Made by a program: the position numbers and the translations under genes. This document shows, piece after piece, positions 35,413 through 44,208 of a stretch of 64,000 bases of DNA. Below the pieces are notes generated by a model. It searched no databases and was not told the origin of the DNA. It worked only from the letters and a program-made list of their open reading frames with translations. The number at the start of each line of letters is the position of its first letter. Position 1 is the first letter of the stretch. The stretch comes from Shimia sagamensis (GTDB taxonomy: Bacteria > Pseudomonadota > Alphaproteobacteria > Rhodobacterales > Rhodobacteraceae), in NCBI RefSeq assembly GCF_900182745.1, contig NZ_FXTY01000004.1:186001-250000 (forward strand), given 5' to 3'.

Positions 35413-36630
35413 ATGATCGGGCGCAGATTCAAGCGCAATACCGAAGCGGTAGACGAAGGCCCGAAAGGGTACGACGATTTTGACGTGCAACTTGGCGACA
35501 TGATGCGCGGCGAACGAGCGACTTTGGGGAAGTCGCTCTTGGATGTGCAGCGCGAGTTGCGTATCCGAGCAAGCTATGTGGCTGCAATCGAAAATTGCGA
35601 CCCGTCAGCCTTCGAAACCCCAGGATTTATTGCTGGATATGTGCGGTCTTACGCACGTTACCTTGGAATGGACCCGGAACAGACGTTCAGCCTCTTCTGT
35701 GCGGAGAGTGGTTTCACCACGGCGCACGGCATGTCGGCGGAGGCATCTGGCGTACGCAAGGCTGAGCCAATTGCCCCAGCCATGACCGGTCATGATCCGT
35801 TCTCTTCCTCAAACACGCCGTTTACTCCGATGCGGGAGTCGTTGCTGTCTCGGGTAGAGATGCGTGCCGTGGGCTCCTCGCTAGTACTGGTCGCGTTGAT
35901 TGCGGGGATTGGCTACGGCGGTTGGTCGGTTTTGAATGAAATTCAACGGGTTACCTTGGCGCCAGTGGAGCAGTCTCCGGTTGTGCTAAGTGATCTCGAT
36001 CCTCTGGATGGGGCAGGGCGGGCGCCTGTTGCGCCGTCGCAGACAGAAGCCACAACTGACGTGGCAACCGCTGGAGCAGGAGTATTTGCCCCGTCTGATG
36101 CGTTGGACCGTTTGTATCGTCCGCAAGCGCTGGATGTGCCGGTGTTGGTGGCGCGGGATGCACCAATTTCGCAGCTGAACCCGAACAACGTTGGGGTTTT
36201 TACGCCTGAACTTCCCACAGCTGTTGCAATGACTTCTCCTGTTGCGGACACGTTGCCGGTGCCAAAGGTGATTGAAGACGATGCGCCAGAGCTGGTGCTC
36301 ATGGCGGTGCGGCCTGCTTGGGTGCGCGTACGTGCAGCGGATGGCTCTGTTTTGTTTGAAAAAATTCTCGATGCAGGTGAAGAGTATGTGCTTCCCGCCA
36401 CTGAAGAGCCGCCGACACTGCGGGCCGGCATGTCGGGTTCCGTGTACTTCAAGGTGAACGGTGAGCTGTATGGACCGGCCGGTGAAGGCACTGGGACGGT
36501 GCGAAATCTCGCGTTGGCCACTGATGCGCTGAAAGAAAGTTTTGCGGTGGCGGATTTGAGCGATGATCCGGAATTGGCAAAGATCGTGGCTTTGGCTGCG
36601 GCGCAGAATGTGGTGATTTCGGACGAGTGA
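35413..36630 (+). CDS. RodZ-like protein: HTH domain, membrane segment, DUF4115
   Basis: 405 residues in bitopic arrangement: a cytoplasmic Xre-type helix-turn-helix (about 25-95; GKSLLDVQRELRIRASYVAAIE), a linker, one membrane segment (about 150-172), a Pro/Ala/Thr-rich periplasmic stretch and a C-terminal DUF4115 beta domain (about 295-380; VRPAWVRVRAADGSVLFEKIL). This is the RodZ plan, linking the MreB skeleton to the cell-wall elongation machinery. It lies just upstream of ispG, as in many proteobacteria. A terminator separates the two genes. Confidence 0.88.
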   Translation: MIGRRFKRNTEAVDEGPKGYDDFDVQLGDMMRGERATLGKSLLDVQRELRIRASYVAAIENCDPSAFETPGFIAGYVRSYARYLGMDPEQTFSLFCAESGFTTAHGMSAEASGVRKAEPIAPAMTGHDPFSSSNTPFTPMRESLLSRVEMRAVGSSLVLVALIAGIGYGGWSVLNEIQRVTLAPVEQSPVVLSDLDPLDGAGRAPVAPSQTEATTDVATAGAGVFAPSDALDRLYRPQALDVPVLVARDAPISQLNPNNVGVFTPELPTAVAMTSPVADTLPVPKVIEDDAPELVLMAVRPAWVRVRAADGSVLFEKILDAGEEYVLPATEEPPTLRAGMSGSVYFKVNGELYGPAGEGTGTVRNLALATDALKESFAVADLSDDPELAKIVALAAAQNVVISDE

Positions 36631-36667
36631 TCTGCTGCCAAAAGCAGAAAGAATTCAAATGGTTAGA

Positions 36668-36696
36668 AAGAGCGCCCTTGAGGCGCTCTTTGTCTG
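36668..36696 (+). terminator. Intrinsic terminator after the rodZ-like gene
   Basis: AAGAGCGCC (36668-36676) pairs with GGCGCTCTT (36682-36690), followed by TTGTCT. The T run is short, so read-through into ispG is possible. Confidence 0.75.
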
Positions 36697-36778
36697 TGCG
36701 CCATCGCGCATTGCTCCTTTTCCCGTATCGGAATAGACAGACAACAAACCCATCTCCGCTGTGGCGAAAGGCCTTGAT

Positions 36779-37906
36779 ATGTCGATGAATCACATCCGCC
36801 CTTGGCGCAACATCGAGCGCCGCAAATCCCGTCAGATCATGGTGGGCAATGTGCCGGTTGGGGGCGATGCGCCAATTGCGGTGCAGACCATGACCAACAC
36901 TGACAGCGGTGACGTGAAAGCCACGCTGGGTCAGGTGTTGGCAGCCGCAGAAGCAGGTGCCGATATTGTACGCATCTCAGCACCGGATGTGGCGGCGACT
37001 AAGGCGCTGAAAGAAATCACAAAAGAGAGCCCGGTTCCGATCGTGGCGGACATCCATTTCCACTACAAGCGCGCGATTGAGGCGGCGGAGGCCGGGGCGG
37101 CCTGTTTGCGGATCAACCCGGGCAATATCGGGGATGAGAAGCGGGTCAAGGAAGTCATCAAAGCGGCCAAGGATCATGGCTGTTCGATCCGCATTGGGGT
37201 TAACGGCGGAAGTCTGGAAAAACACCTGCTCGACAAATACGGTGAGCCGTGCCCGGATGCGATGGTTGAGAGTGGTCTCGATCACATTAAGATATTGCAA
37301 GATAACGATTTTCACGAGTTCAAGATTTCCGTGAAAGCGTCTGATGTCTTCATGTCGGCGGCGGCCTATCAAATCCTTGCGAACGCCACGGATGCACCGA
37401 TTCACCTTGGCATCACCGAGGCTGGTGGCTTTGTCAGCGGGACTATCAAGTCTGCAATTGGCCTTGGACAGCTGTTGTGGATGGGAATTGGCGATACGCT
37501 GCGCGTCAGCCTAAGTGCTGATCCGGTGGAAGAGGTGAAAGTTGGCTTTGAGATCCTCAAGAGCCTTGGTCTGCGCCATCGTGGGGTGAATATCATCAGT
37601 TGTCCAAGCTGTGCGCGGCAAGGGTTTGATGTGATTAAGACCGTGGAAACATTGGAAAATCGCCTTGCGCATATCCATACCCCTTTGAGCCTGTCGATCA
37701 TCGGTTGCGTGGTGAACGGGCCGGGCGAAGCACTGATGACAGATGTCGGTTTCACCGGTGGTGGGGCTGGATCTGGCATGGTCTACCTAGCTGGGAAGCA
37801 AAGCCACAAAATGTCCAACGAGGCGATGGTGGAGCACATCATTGAAGAAGTGGAAAAGAAGGTGGCAGCGATCCAGGCTGCGGAGGCGGCTGACGCGGCG
37901 GAGTGA
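36779..37906 (+). CDS. ispG: 4-hydroxy-3-methylbut-2-enyl diphosphate synthase
   Basis: Penultimate step of the MEP isoprenoid pathway; a cytoplasmic [4Fe-4S] enzyme, a client of the Fe-S assembly genes found at 11-12 kb. The 375-residue protein has the TIM-barrel part (from [31 protein letters not shown]) and the cluster cysteines in [10 protein letters not shown] and GCVVNGPGE, with the partner glutamate in the second motif. The ATG at 36779 has AAGG upstream; a GTG six codons earlier lacks one. Confidence 0.96.
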   Translation: MSMNHIRPWRNIERRKSRQIMVGNVPVGGDAPIAVQTMTNTDSGDVKATLGQVLAAAEAGADIVRISAPDVAATKALKEITKESPVPIVADIHFHYKRAIEAAEAGAACLRINPGNIGDEKRVKEVIKAAKDHGCSIRIGVNGGSLEKHLLDKYGEPCPDAMVESGLDHIKILQDNDFHEFKISVKASDVFMSAAAYQILANATDAPIHLGITEAGGFVSGTIKSAIGLGQLLWMGIGDTLRVSLSADPVEEVKVGFEILKSLGLRHRGVNIISCPSCARQGFDVIKTVETLENRLAHIHTPLSLSIIGCVVNGPGEALMTDVGFTGGGAGSGMVYLAGKQSHKMSNEAMVEHIIEEVEKKVAAIQAAEAADAAE

Positions 37907-37953
37907 TCCACTTCTGCAATCGAATCAAAGATTAACGGCAAAGACGGGCTGAT

Positions 37954-38004
37954 TTGGCACGTCGGTATTGCGTCTGTTTCACGACTGTTTTGCGGTGGTG
38001 CCAA
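37954..38004. repeat. Dispersed ~51-bp repeat, copy 2, with terminal inverted repeat
   Basis: Shares about 40 of 51 positions with 12001-12051. In this copy the ends are a perfect inverted repeat, TTGGCAC (37954-37960) and GTGCCAA (37998-38004). The conserved middle holds CGGTATTGCGTCTGT and CTGTTTTGCGG. It lies in the short gap between the convergent ispG and dsbA-like genes. No ORF in it is credible. Confidence 0.75.
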
Positions 38005-38026
38005 TTTTTGGATGTGGCACATTGGG

Positions 38027-38090
38027 GCACCGCCCGTTGCGCAACGGGCGGTGCAACGCAAAACACCGCAACGGCGGGCGCTGCGGTGTT
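38027..38090. terminator. Two GC-rich hairpins between ispG and the DsbA-like gene
   Basis: 38027-38054 is a perfect 28-base palindrome (two arms of 14, starting GCACCGCCCGTTGC). A second hairpin follows, AACACCGCA (38062-38070) with TGCGGTGTT (38082-38090). They lie between convergent genes, 24 bases from the DsbA-like stop, and probably stop transcription from both sides, although T runs are short. Confidence 0.65.
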
Positions 38091-38113
38091 AAACTGTGGT
38101 GTTGGCCGATGGA

Positions 38114-38869
38114 TTAGCCGCGCTTGTCTTTCACAATTGCCCGCATGCCTTTCAGAGGCACATAGCCGCGCACCATCTCGTCATGGAAGACAAAGCTAGG
38201 TGTGCCGGTGATGTTCAGGTCGCGGGCGAGGGCGCGTGTGGTGGCGATCTCTTTTTCCACCTCTGGTGCGTCCATGTGATCGAGGATCATGTCGGAATCA
38301 AAACCCAGGCCTTTGGCCAGTTTGCGCAGGGATTTTTCAGTTACGTCCCCGCGCATTTTGATCAGCGTGTCCGCTGCCAATTTGTAAGCCTCATCGCCGA
38401 GCTTCTGTTTCACAGAGATGGCAAAGCGGGAGCTGAGGTCGCTGGCTTCGCCAAGGATTGGGTATTCTTTGACGATGATGCGGATGTTGCCGTCACTTTT
38501 GAGCAGTTCGGCCACCTCATCGTGGGCTTTGCGGCAGTAGCCGCAGCGGTAGTCAACAAATTCAACAATGGTGATGTCACCTTCGAGGTTGCCGCCGACG
38601 TAGCTGTAGCCGTCGTCAAACAGGCGATCCGCGTTGGCGGTCACAAGGTCAAAGTCGGCAGTGGCCTGGGCTGACGCGTTGCGCTCTTCCAGCACGGCGA
38701 CGGCTTCCATGATCACTTCGGGATTTTCCAGAAGATAGGCGCGGACTTCGGCGCGGAAGGCTTCGCGGTCATCATCAGACAGTTTGTCGATGTCAAAGGC
38801 CAGTGCAGGGGTGACAGCAAGGGCAAGTGCCAGTGCACTGGTGGCCAGTTTGGTTGTGAGTTTGCTCAT
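38114..38869 (-). CDS. DsbA family thiol:disulfide protein
   Basis: 251 residues with a signal peptide (MSKLTTKLATSALALALAVTPALA, ending before FDID). The active site is CGYC in VDYRCGYCRKAH and the cis-proline is in TGTPSFVF, as in DsbA/DsbG/BdbD relatives such as Com1-like proteins. An N-terminal helical segment (about 30-85) precedes the thioredoxin fold. It acts in periplasmic disulfide formation or isomerisation. It follows the M48 protease gene by only ten bases on the same strand, so both are likely co-transcribed for envelope quality control. Confidence 0.93.
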   Translation of the reverse strand: MSKLTTKLATSALALALAVTPALAFDIDKLSDDDREAFRAEVRAYLLENPEVIMEAVAVLEERNASAQATADFDLVTANADRLFDDGYSYVGGNLEGDITIVEFVDYRCGYCRKAHDEVAELLKSDGNIRIIVKEYPILGEASDLSSRFAISVKQKLGDEAYKLAADTLIKMRGDVTEKSLRKLAKGLGFDSDMILDHMDAPEVEKEIATTRALARDLNITGTPSFVFHDEMVRGYVPLKGMRAIVKDKRG

Positions 38870-38879
38870 GAATGTGTCC

Positions 38880-40226
38880 TCATTTTTTCTTGGTGCGGCG
38901 TTTTACTGCACGCGCGATGTCGTCTGCCCTACGGAAGGCACTGGAGCCTTGCGGCAAGCGGGCCATGGCCCGTTGGGCGTGGATTTCTGCGTCGTCCAAT
39001 CGGTTGGCGAGCGCGTAACGTTCTGCAGCCAGAAGAGAGGCCATGCCGTGTTGGTTGGTTTGGGCATAAGCCGTGCCAAGGTCGCGTAACACGCGGGCAT
39101 CGCGAAAGTCCCGTGCACGGGCGGCCTCAAGATACTGCAGGGCTTCGTTGGGACGGTTTACGGTCAGCAAGGCGCGCCCCAAGCCGCCAAGGATCAGCGC
39201 ATTGGAGGGCGCGAGATCAGCAGCTTCCTTGTAGGCCGCGACAGCGTTTTGAAATTGGCGACTTTCCAGCAGGATTTGGCCTTTGAGCTCGTAGTAGTAT
39301 GGATCGCCGGGGCGGGCGGCGAGCGCCTGATTGATGTGGGAGATCGCCTTGGACGCGTTTTGCTGGCGGTGGTAGGCCACAGCGAGGCGCATGTGTCGCA
39401 CGTCTTCGGCGGTGCTTTCCTGATACCGCGACAGGGTCCATTTGGTGGGGCGCAGGAAAGCGGTGGTTTTGCCGCGCGCGCGATCATACCAGTAGTCCAG
39501 CTCCGGTTGTGGTTTTGCGGTCCCTGCATAAGCGGTGACAAAGCGCTCCATGGCGCGCAGGCGATCTCGGGTCAGCGGGTGGGAGCGCATGTAGGGATCT
39601 TGGCGGGAGGTGGCCAGCAACTCTTGGCCTTCAAACAAACGGTGCACCTCCAACGTGCCAGACGGGTCAATGCCAGCGCTGGCCAGATAGCGGATGCCGG
39701 ATTGGTCGGCGGAGGATTCTTCGGCGCGTGTGTGGGCGAGAAATTGTCGCAGGGCGGAACTTTGGGTGCCAAATGCAAGCGCCGCGCCAACGTCGCCACG
39801 TCCTGAGGCTGCGGCCGCTGCCAAACCCAGCGCAAGGCCAAGCCCGGCGGCGGTGCGGGCCGAATCAAGGTTGGCCATGCGCCGCGCAATGTGACCGTTG
39901 GCGATGTGGGCGGCTTCGTGAGCGATCACGGATTGCAGCATTTCCGGCGTGTTCATACGCATGATCATGCCGGAGTTGATAAAAATATGGCCATGGTCGA
40001 GTACAAAGGCGTTCAAACCCTGGTCATCGACCATCAGAATTTTGATGTTGTCGCCAAGGCCAGCCGCATAGAGCACAGGGGCTGCCATGCGTTGCAGGGC
40101 GTGTTCGATGTCCGGATCGCGCAGCAGAGACACAGCATGAGCGGCAGTTGAGGTTCCGACAAGCGCACAAGCCGCCAGCAGCGTGACGACGCGGGCGCGC
40201 AAAGCGGTGATTGACGGCGCCGTCAT
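38880..40226 (-). CDS. M48 family metalloprotease with TPR repeats (BepA/YfgC-like)
   Basis: Periplasmic protease-chaperone involved in outer membrane protein assembly in relatives. The zinc site is HEAAH in SVIAHEAAHIANGHIARR, with the third ligand glutamate in RAEESSADQSG. The C-terminal third is made of TPR repeats (about 290-430). A signal peptide is present. Two starts are possible: 40226 (MTAPSITALRARV) with a distant GAGG, or 40244 (MRFHREM) without a visible ribosome site; I prefer the former. The gene is divergent from and close to the aminotransferase start at 40268. Confidence 0.92.
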   Translation of the reverse strand: MTAPSITALRARVVTLLAACALVGTSTAAHAVSLLRDPDIEHALQRMAAPVLYAAGLGDNIKILMVDDQGLNAFVLDHGHIFINSGMIMRMNTPEMLQSVIAHEAAHIANGHIARRMANLDSARTAAGLGLALGLAAAAASGRGDVGAALAFGTQSSALRQFLAHTRAEESSADQSGIRYLASAGIDPSGTLEVHRLFEGQELLATSRQDPYMRSHPLTRDRLRAMERFVTAYAGTAKPQPELDYWYDRARGKTTAFLRPTKWTLSRYQESTAEDVRHMRLAVAYHRQQNASKAISHINQALAARPGDPYYYELKGQILLESRQFQNAVAAYKEAADLAPSNALILGGLGRALLTVNRPNEALQYLEAARARDFRDARVLRDLGTAYAQTNQHGMASLLAAERYALANRLDDAEIHAQRAMARLPQGSSAFRRADDIARAVKRRTKKK

Positions 40227-40267
40227 TTCGCGGTGAAACCTCATGGGCGACAATAGGAACGAATTTG

Positions 40268-41419
40268 ATGCGGACTTCAAGGCGTGGGGCGGTTGATCCC
40301 TTTATTGTGATGGATGTGATGGAAGCGGCGCGTCAGGCCGAGGCGGACGGGCGCCACATTATCCATATGGAAGTGGGGCAGCCCGGCACGGCAGCACCGG
40401 AGGGCGCTCGCAAAGCGCTGACCGAGGCAATGGCAGATGACGCGATGGGCTACACGGTTGCCTTGGGGCTGCCTGCGCTGCGGGCGCGGATCGCACAGCT
40501 TTACGGCGAATGGTATAATGTGGATCTTGATCCGAGCCGGGTGATTGTCACGCCGGGCTCGTCGGGTGCATTCTTGCTGGCGTTCAGCGCGTTGTTTGAT
40601 GCGGGCGAACGTGTGGCGATTGGGGCGCCGGGCTATCCAAGCTATCGGCAGATTCTGAAGGCGCTGAGTTTGCAGCCGCTGGATGTGCAGACCGCCCCGG
40701 AGAACCGGCTGCAGCCGGTGCCGGATGATCTGCGGAGTTTGGATTTTGAGGGGCTGATGGTGGCCTCACCTGCCAACCCCACCGGCACAATGCTTGATAG
40801 TGCCGCGATGGGTTCATTGATCGATCTGTGTCGTGAGAAAGACGCGGCGTTTATCAGTGACGAGATTTACCACGGCATTGAATATGAGGCGAAGGCAGTC
40901 ACAGCCCTGGAACTCACGGATGAGTGTTATGTGATCAACAGCTTCTCCAAATATTTCAGCATGACCGGTTGGCGGGTTGGTTGGATGGTGGTGCCGGACG
41001 ATCACGTGCGCAAGATCGAGCGGTTGGCGCAGAATATGTTCATTTGTGCGTCTCATCCAAGCCAGGTCGCAGCTTTGGCAGCGATGGATTGTACGGAAGA
41101 GCTTGAGGCCAATATGGTGGTCTACCGTGCCAATCGGGCGATGATGGCGGAGGGGCTGCCCAAAGCGGGATTCAGCGAGTTTGCGCCGCCGGACGGAGCG
41201 TTTTATTTCTACGTGGATGTGAGTGCCTTTACCCAGGACAGTCGCGCTTTTGCCCGCGAGATTTTGGACGAGGCAGGCGTGGCGGTGACACCGGGGATGG
41301 ACTTCGATCCGGTCAGGGGCCATCAGACGCTGCGGTTCTCTTATGCGCGCAGCACTGCCGATATTGAGGAAGGTTTGGCGCGGCTGAAGATGTTCATGGC
41401 TGCGCGCGGATTTGTGTAA
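40268..41419 (+). CDS. Pyridoxal phosphate-dependent aminotransferase, class I/II
   Basis: 383 residues, fold type I. The PLP lysine is in NSFSKYFSMTGWRVGW; the GYPSYRQ and SPANPTGTMLD segments and the C-terminal arginine region LRFSYARS are typical of the aspartate aminotransferase superfamily (subgroup I-gamma-like). The amino donor is not evident. AGGAA is eight bases before the ATG. A structured repeat lies 15 bases after its stop. Confidence 0.93.
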   Translation: MRTSRRGAVDPFIVMDVMEAARQAEADGRHIIHMEVGQPGTAAPEGARKALTEAMADDAMGYTVALGLPALRARIAQLYGEWYNVDLDPSRVIVTPGSSGAFLLAFSALFDAGERVAIGAPGYPSYRQILKALSLQPLDVQTAPENRLQPVPDDLRSLDFEGLMVASPANPTGTMLDSAAMGSLIDLCREKDAAFISDEIYHGIEYEAKAVTALELTDECYVINSFSKYFSMTGWRVGWMVVPDDHVRKIERLAQNMFICASHPSQVAALAAMDCTEELEANMVVYRANRAMMAEGLPKAGFSEFAPPDGAFYFYVDVSAFTQDSRAFAREILDEAGVAVTPGMDFDPVRGHQTLRFSYARSTADIEEGLARLKMFMAARGFV

Positions 41420-41433
41420 GGCGTGACGGCAGA

Positions 41434-41493
41434 GGGGCGTTGCCCCCGTCGCCAATAGGCGACTCCCCCAGGATATTTGGGGAATGAGAATGC
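41434..41493 (+). repeat. Structured 3'-end repeat, copy A
   Basis: Begins with a hairpin GGGGC-GTT-GCCCC (41434-41446), then a second hairpin GTCGCC-AATA-GGCGAC (41448-41463), then CCCCCAGGATATTTGGGG and GAATGAGAATGC. The same plan and 3' sequence occur at 51765-51828. It directly follows the aminotransferase gene. Confidence 0.75.
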
Positions 41494-41568
41494 ACGGCGT
41501 GGCGGTGGGCGGCGGGCTGGTGTAGGCTGTGGCCAAACAAGACGCGCAACAGCGGGCAGGGCGGCAAC

Positions 41569-42798
41569 ATGAGCAGAGTATTTTGGGCCTTTATTGTGGC
41601 GCTTTGGGCTGGTTTGGCCGTGGCGCAGGAGCGGGAGTTTTCGGCGCTGGCACGGTTGGATCGCGCGGAGAGTGGCTTGTCGGACGGCCGGCGCGGCGCG
41701 GCAGAATTGACGTTGAGCCTGAGCCAAGGTGTGCCTTGGCGGGTGTTTACGTTGGATGATCCACGTCGTGTGGTGCTGGATTTCAAAGAGATTGATTGGG
41801 AAGATCTGACCGCGGAGGCGCTTGGCGCGGTGGATGGCGTGGAGGCGGTGCGTTTTGGGACGTATCGCCCCGGCTGGAGCCGCATGGTGCTGGATTTGGC
41901 GCGGCCGTTTGCGGTGGAGAGCGCGGGCATGACCGTGACCGAAGCCACCGGGCACGCACAGTTGAAATTGGTGTTGGTGCCAAGCGACACGTTGGCTTTT
42001 GCCAAGGCGGCGGGTGCACCGCATGATCCGCGCTGGGATTTGCCGGAGCCTGCGGACACAGCAGCGGTTGCGCGGGAGGCGCGGCCGGATTGGGCGCCAA
42101 CTGTGGTGGTGATTGATCCAGGCCACGGCGGCATTGATCCGGGGGCGGAGCGGGAAGGTGCGCAGGAGAAAGACCTGATGCTGTTGTTTGCGCGGGAGTT
42201 GCGCGATGTGCTGCGGCGCGCCGGTGGATTTGAGGTTGTGCTGACACGGGACGCAGATGCGTTTGTCTCGCTGGAAGGTCGGGTGGCGATTGCCCATCAG
42301 GCGCAGGCGGATGTGTTTATCTCGCTGCATGCGGACAGTTTGAGCCAGGGCAATGCCAAAGGTGCGACGGTTTATACCTTGTCTGAAGAGGCCAGCGATA
42401 CCGCCTCAGCCTTGTTGGCGGAGCGGCATGATCGGGCGGATATATTGTCTGGTGTGGACCTGTCCGGCACGGATGACGAAGTGACCGATGTGTTGCTGGA
42501 TTTGGCGCGGTTGGAGACAGAGCCGCGCACGATGATGTTGGCGGAAACTTTGGTGAGTGCGTTGCAAGAAACCACCGTGAGATTGAACCGCAAGCCCTTG
42601 AGAACCGGTGGGTTTTCAGTGTTGAAAGCGGCAGATGTTCCGTCGGTGTTGGTGGAGTTGGGGTTCATGTCGAGCCAGCAGGATCTGGCCAATTTGCAGG
42701 ATGCGGGCTGGCGGGCAGCGATGGCGGCGGGGCTGCGAGACGGGTTGTTGGCCTGGGTTGTGGAAGACAAAGCAGCGCGTGCCTTAGTCAGGCAGTAG
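41569..42798 (+). CDS. N-acetylmuramoyl-L-alanine amidase (AmiC-like)
   Basis: Cuts the amide bond between muramic acid and the stem peptide during daughter-cell separation. 409 residues: signal peptide (about 1-19), AMIN domain for septal targeting (about 25-135) and a zinc Amidase_3 domain (about 175-395) with zinc ligands in VIDPGHGGIDPGA, the E of AQEKDLML region and SLHAD; the C-terminal VELGFMSSQQD carries the catalytic glutamate. In many Rhodobacterales this gene is next to the PBP1A and prfB genes; here they are separated by four inserted genes. Confidence 0.94.
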   Translation: MSRVFWAFIVALWAGLAVAQEREFSALARLDRAESGLSDGRRGAAELTLSLSQGVPWRVFTLDDPRRVVLDFKEIDWEDLTAEALGAVDGVEAVRFGTYRPGWSRMVLDLARPFAVESAGMTVTEATGHAQLKLVLVPSDTLAFAKAAGAPHDPRWDLPEPADTAAVAREARPDWAPTVVVIDPGHGGIDPGAEREGAQEKDLMLLFARELRDVLRRAGGFEVVLTRDADAFVSLEGRVAIAHQAQADVFISLHADSLSQGNAKGATVYTLSEEASDTASALLAERHDRADILSGVDLSGTDDEVTDVLLDLARLETEPRTMMLAETLVSALQETTVRLNRKPLRTGGFSVLKAADVPSVLVELGFMSSQQDLANLQDAGWRAAMAAGLRDGLLAWVVEDKAARALVRQ

Positions 42799-42914
42799 CG
42801 TGCAGATATAAGCGGAGCCTCGCTTGTTTGTCTGCGCTGGCGGGAAACCGCTTTCCTTTGATCCCGAGAATTTGTCGAGTGTCGCCAAATAGGCAGGCAC
42901 ATGAGGCAGACAGA

Positions 42915-43346
42915 ATGCAGGACACAGAGGCATTTCACGGAGCCAAACTGGCGCTTTTGACAGGGGGGCGGCTGGTCTCAATCCTGCGCGACAATGATCC
43001 TGAAATTCCTTATCCGGATATGTGGGATTTGCCTGGTGGTGGCCGTGAGGGCAGTGAGAGCCCCGAGGCCTGTGTACTGCGGGAATTGAAAGAAGAATTG
43101 GCGCTGTCGTTGGATGCGGCGGATTTGTTGTGGAAGCGTCAGTATGTCTCTGATCTGGATGGGAAATCCACAACTTGGTTTTTTGTCGCGGAGCTACCAG
43201 ATTTAGACATCAACCGCATTCGTCTGGGGGATGAGGGGCAGGCTTGGCGGATGCTGGATGTAGGGCGGTTTTTGCGAATGAGCAATGTCGTGCCGATGAT
43301 GCAGGACCGGCTTGGCGATTATATGACGGAACGGGTCGACGCGTAG
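42915..43346 (+). CDS. Nudix hydrolase
   Basis: 143 residues. The Nudix box is GGREGSESPEACVLRELKEE, matching G-x5-E-x7-R-E-U-x-E-E, which binds the divalent cation and the diphosphate. It probably hydrolyses a nucleotide diphosphate derivative linked to another moiety; the substrate cannot be told. The ATG at 42915 is preceded by GAGG. The gene lies in the four-gene group inserted between the amidase and PBP1A genes. Confidence 0.9.
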   Translation: MQDTEAFHGAKLALLTGGRLVSILRDNDPEIPYPDMWDLPGGGREGSESPEACVLRELKEELALSLDAADLLWKRQYVSDLDGKSTTWFFVAELPDLDINRIRLGDEGQAWRMLDVGRFLRMSNVVPMMQDRLGDYMTERVDA

Positions 43347-43441
43347 CGGGTGAGAAACCCGTTTTAGGGTGGCAGAAATGGGACATAAATTGTCACCTTA
43401 GGTCGTATCCCCACATGGAAACAACCCATGAGGAACGACAT

Positions 43442-44086
43442 ATGTCCAACACACCCACATCAGATCTGACACTTTACTTTGCCCCACGCACCCGCTCTTT
43501 TGCCGCGCTTTGGTTGCTGGAAGAACTGGGCGCACCGTATCAGCTCGAGAGCTTTGATTTTGCCACTGGGCGGCACAAGCAGGCGGATTATCTGGCGCTG
43601 AACCCGATGGGGAAAGTGCCTTTGGTGATGGACGGCGAGACACCTGTTCCTGAAACTGGCGCAATGGCGATTTACTTGGCAGATCGGTTTGGTGACGCGG
43701 GGCTGGCACCAGCGCCCACGGCGAACACGCGGGCGGCGTACTTGCGGTGGATGTTCTTTGCCAGCGCCATCATGGAGCCGGCCTTTGCGCAAAAACTGTT
43801 TGGCTGGGAGGCGTCAGCTGCCACCGTGGCTTGGGGCTCGTTTGAGCAGATGATGGACGTGTTGGCCGATGGGCTGGCCGAAGGGCCGTGGCTGCTTGGG
43901 GATACGTTCTCAGCGGCGGATGTGGTTGTCGGCAACAATTTGGTCTTTGGTCAGATGATTGGGATCATTCCAACAGATGGGCCGGTGGGCGAATATCTTG
44001 CACGTCTAAAAGCGCGGGAGGCGTTTCAGCGGGCTGAAGCGATTGAGCTGCGGGAAGGCGAGCGATTCCCGGTGGCTGCGGAGTAG
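43442..44086 (+). CDS. Glutathione S-transferase family protein
   Basis: 214 residues. N-terminal thioredoxin-like domain (about 8-85) with FAPRTRSFAALWLLEELG; the ALNPMGKVPLVMDG and PVPETGAMAIYLAD segments bind glutathione. The C-terminal helical domain has TFSAADVVVGNNL, the conserved capping box. It may detoxify electrophiles or act as a thiol transferase. GAGGA precedes the start; a terminator follows. It is 95 bases after the Nudix gene. Confidence 0.92.
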   Translation: MSNTPTSDLTLYFAPRTRSFAALWLLEELGAPYQLESFDFATGRHKQADYLALNPMGKVPLVMDGETPVPETGAMAIYLADRFGDAGLAPAPTANTRAAYLRWMFFASAIMEPAFAQKLFGWEASAATVAWGSFEQMMDVLADGLAEGPWLLGDTFSAADVVVGNNLVFGQMIGIIPTDGPVGEYLARLKAREAFQRAEAIELREGERFPVAAE

Positions 44087-44113
44087 AGCGGACAACGGAC
44101 GACTAGCAGGTTT

Positions 44114-44145
44114 GGGCGGCACCGTGTGTGCCGCCCTTATTTTGT
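44114..44145 (+). terminator. Intrinsic terminator after the GST gene
   Basis: GGGCGGCA (44114-44121) pairs with TGCCGCCC (44129-44136), followed by TTATTTTG. It separates the GST gene from the MarR-hydrolase pair. Confidence 0.85.
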
Positions 44146-44184
44146 TGATGGACGTGGCGCTGCATTGTGGGCTTATGCTCATAT

Positions 44185-44201
44185 TGACATTATACATGTC
44201 A
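44185..44201 (+). promoter_or_regulatory. Operator palindrome before marR-hydrolase operon
   Basis: TGACAT-TATAC-ATGTCA is a perfect six-base inverted repeat with a five-base spacer, ending eight bases before the MarR start codon. It overlaps possible promoter elements (TTGACA at 44184-44189). Autorepression by the MarR product is the simplest reading. Confidence 0.65.
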
Positions 44202-44208
44202 ACATGAC

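Noticed and set aside
37783-38061. Minus-strand ORF with PPQNSRETDAIP, similar to one at 11920-12129
   Set aside because: The similarity comes from the shared 51-bp DNA repeat; frames extend into ispG or hairpins and lack ribosome sites.
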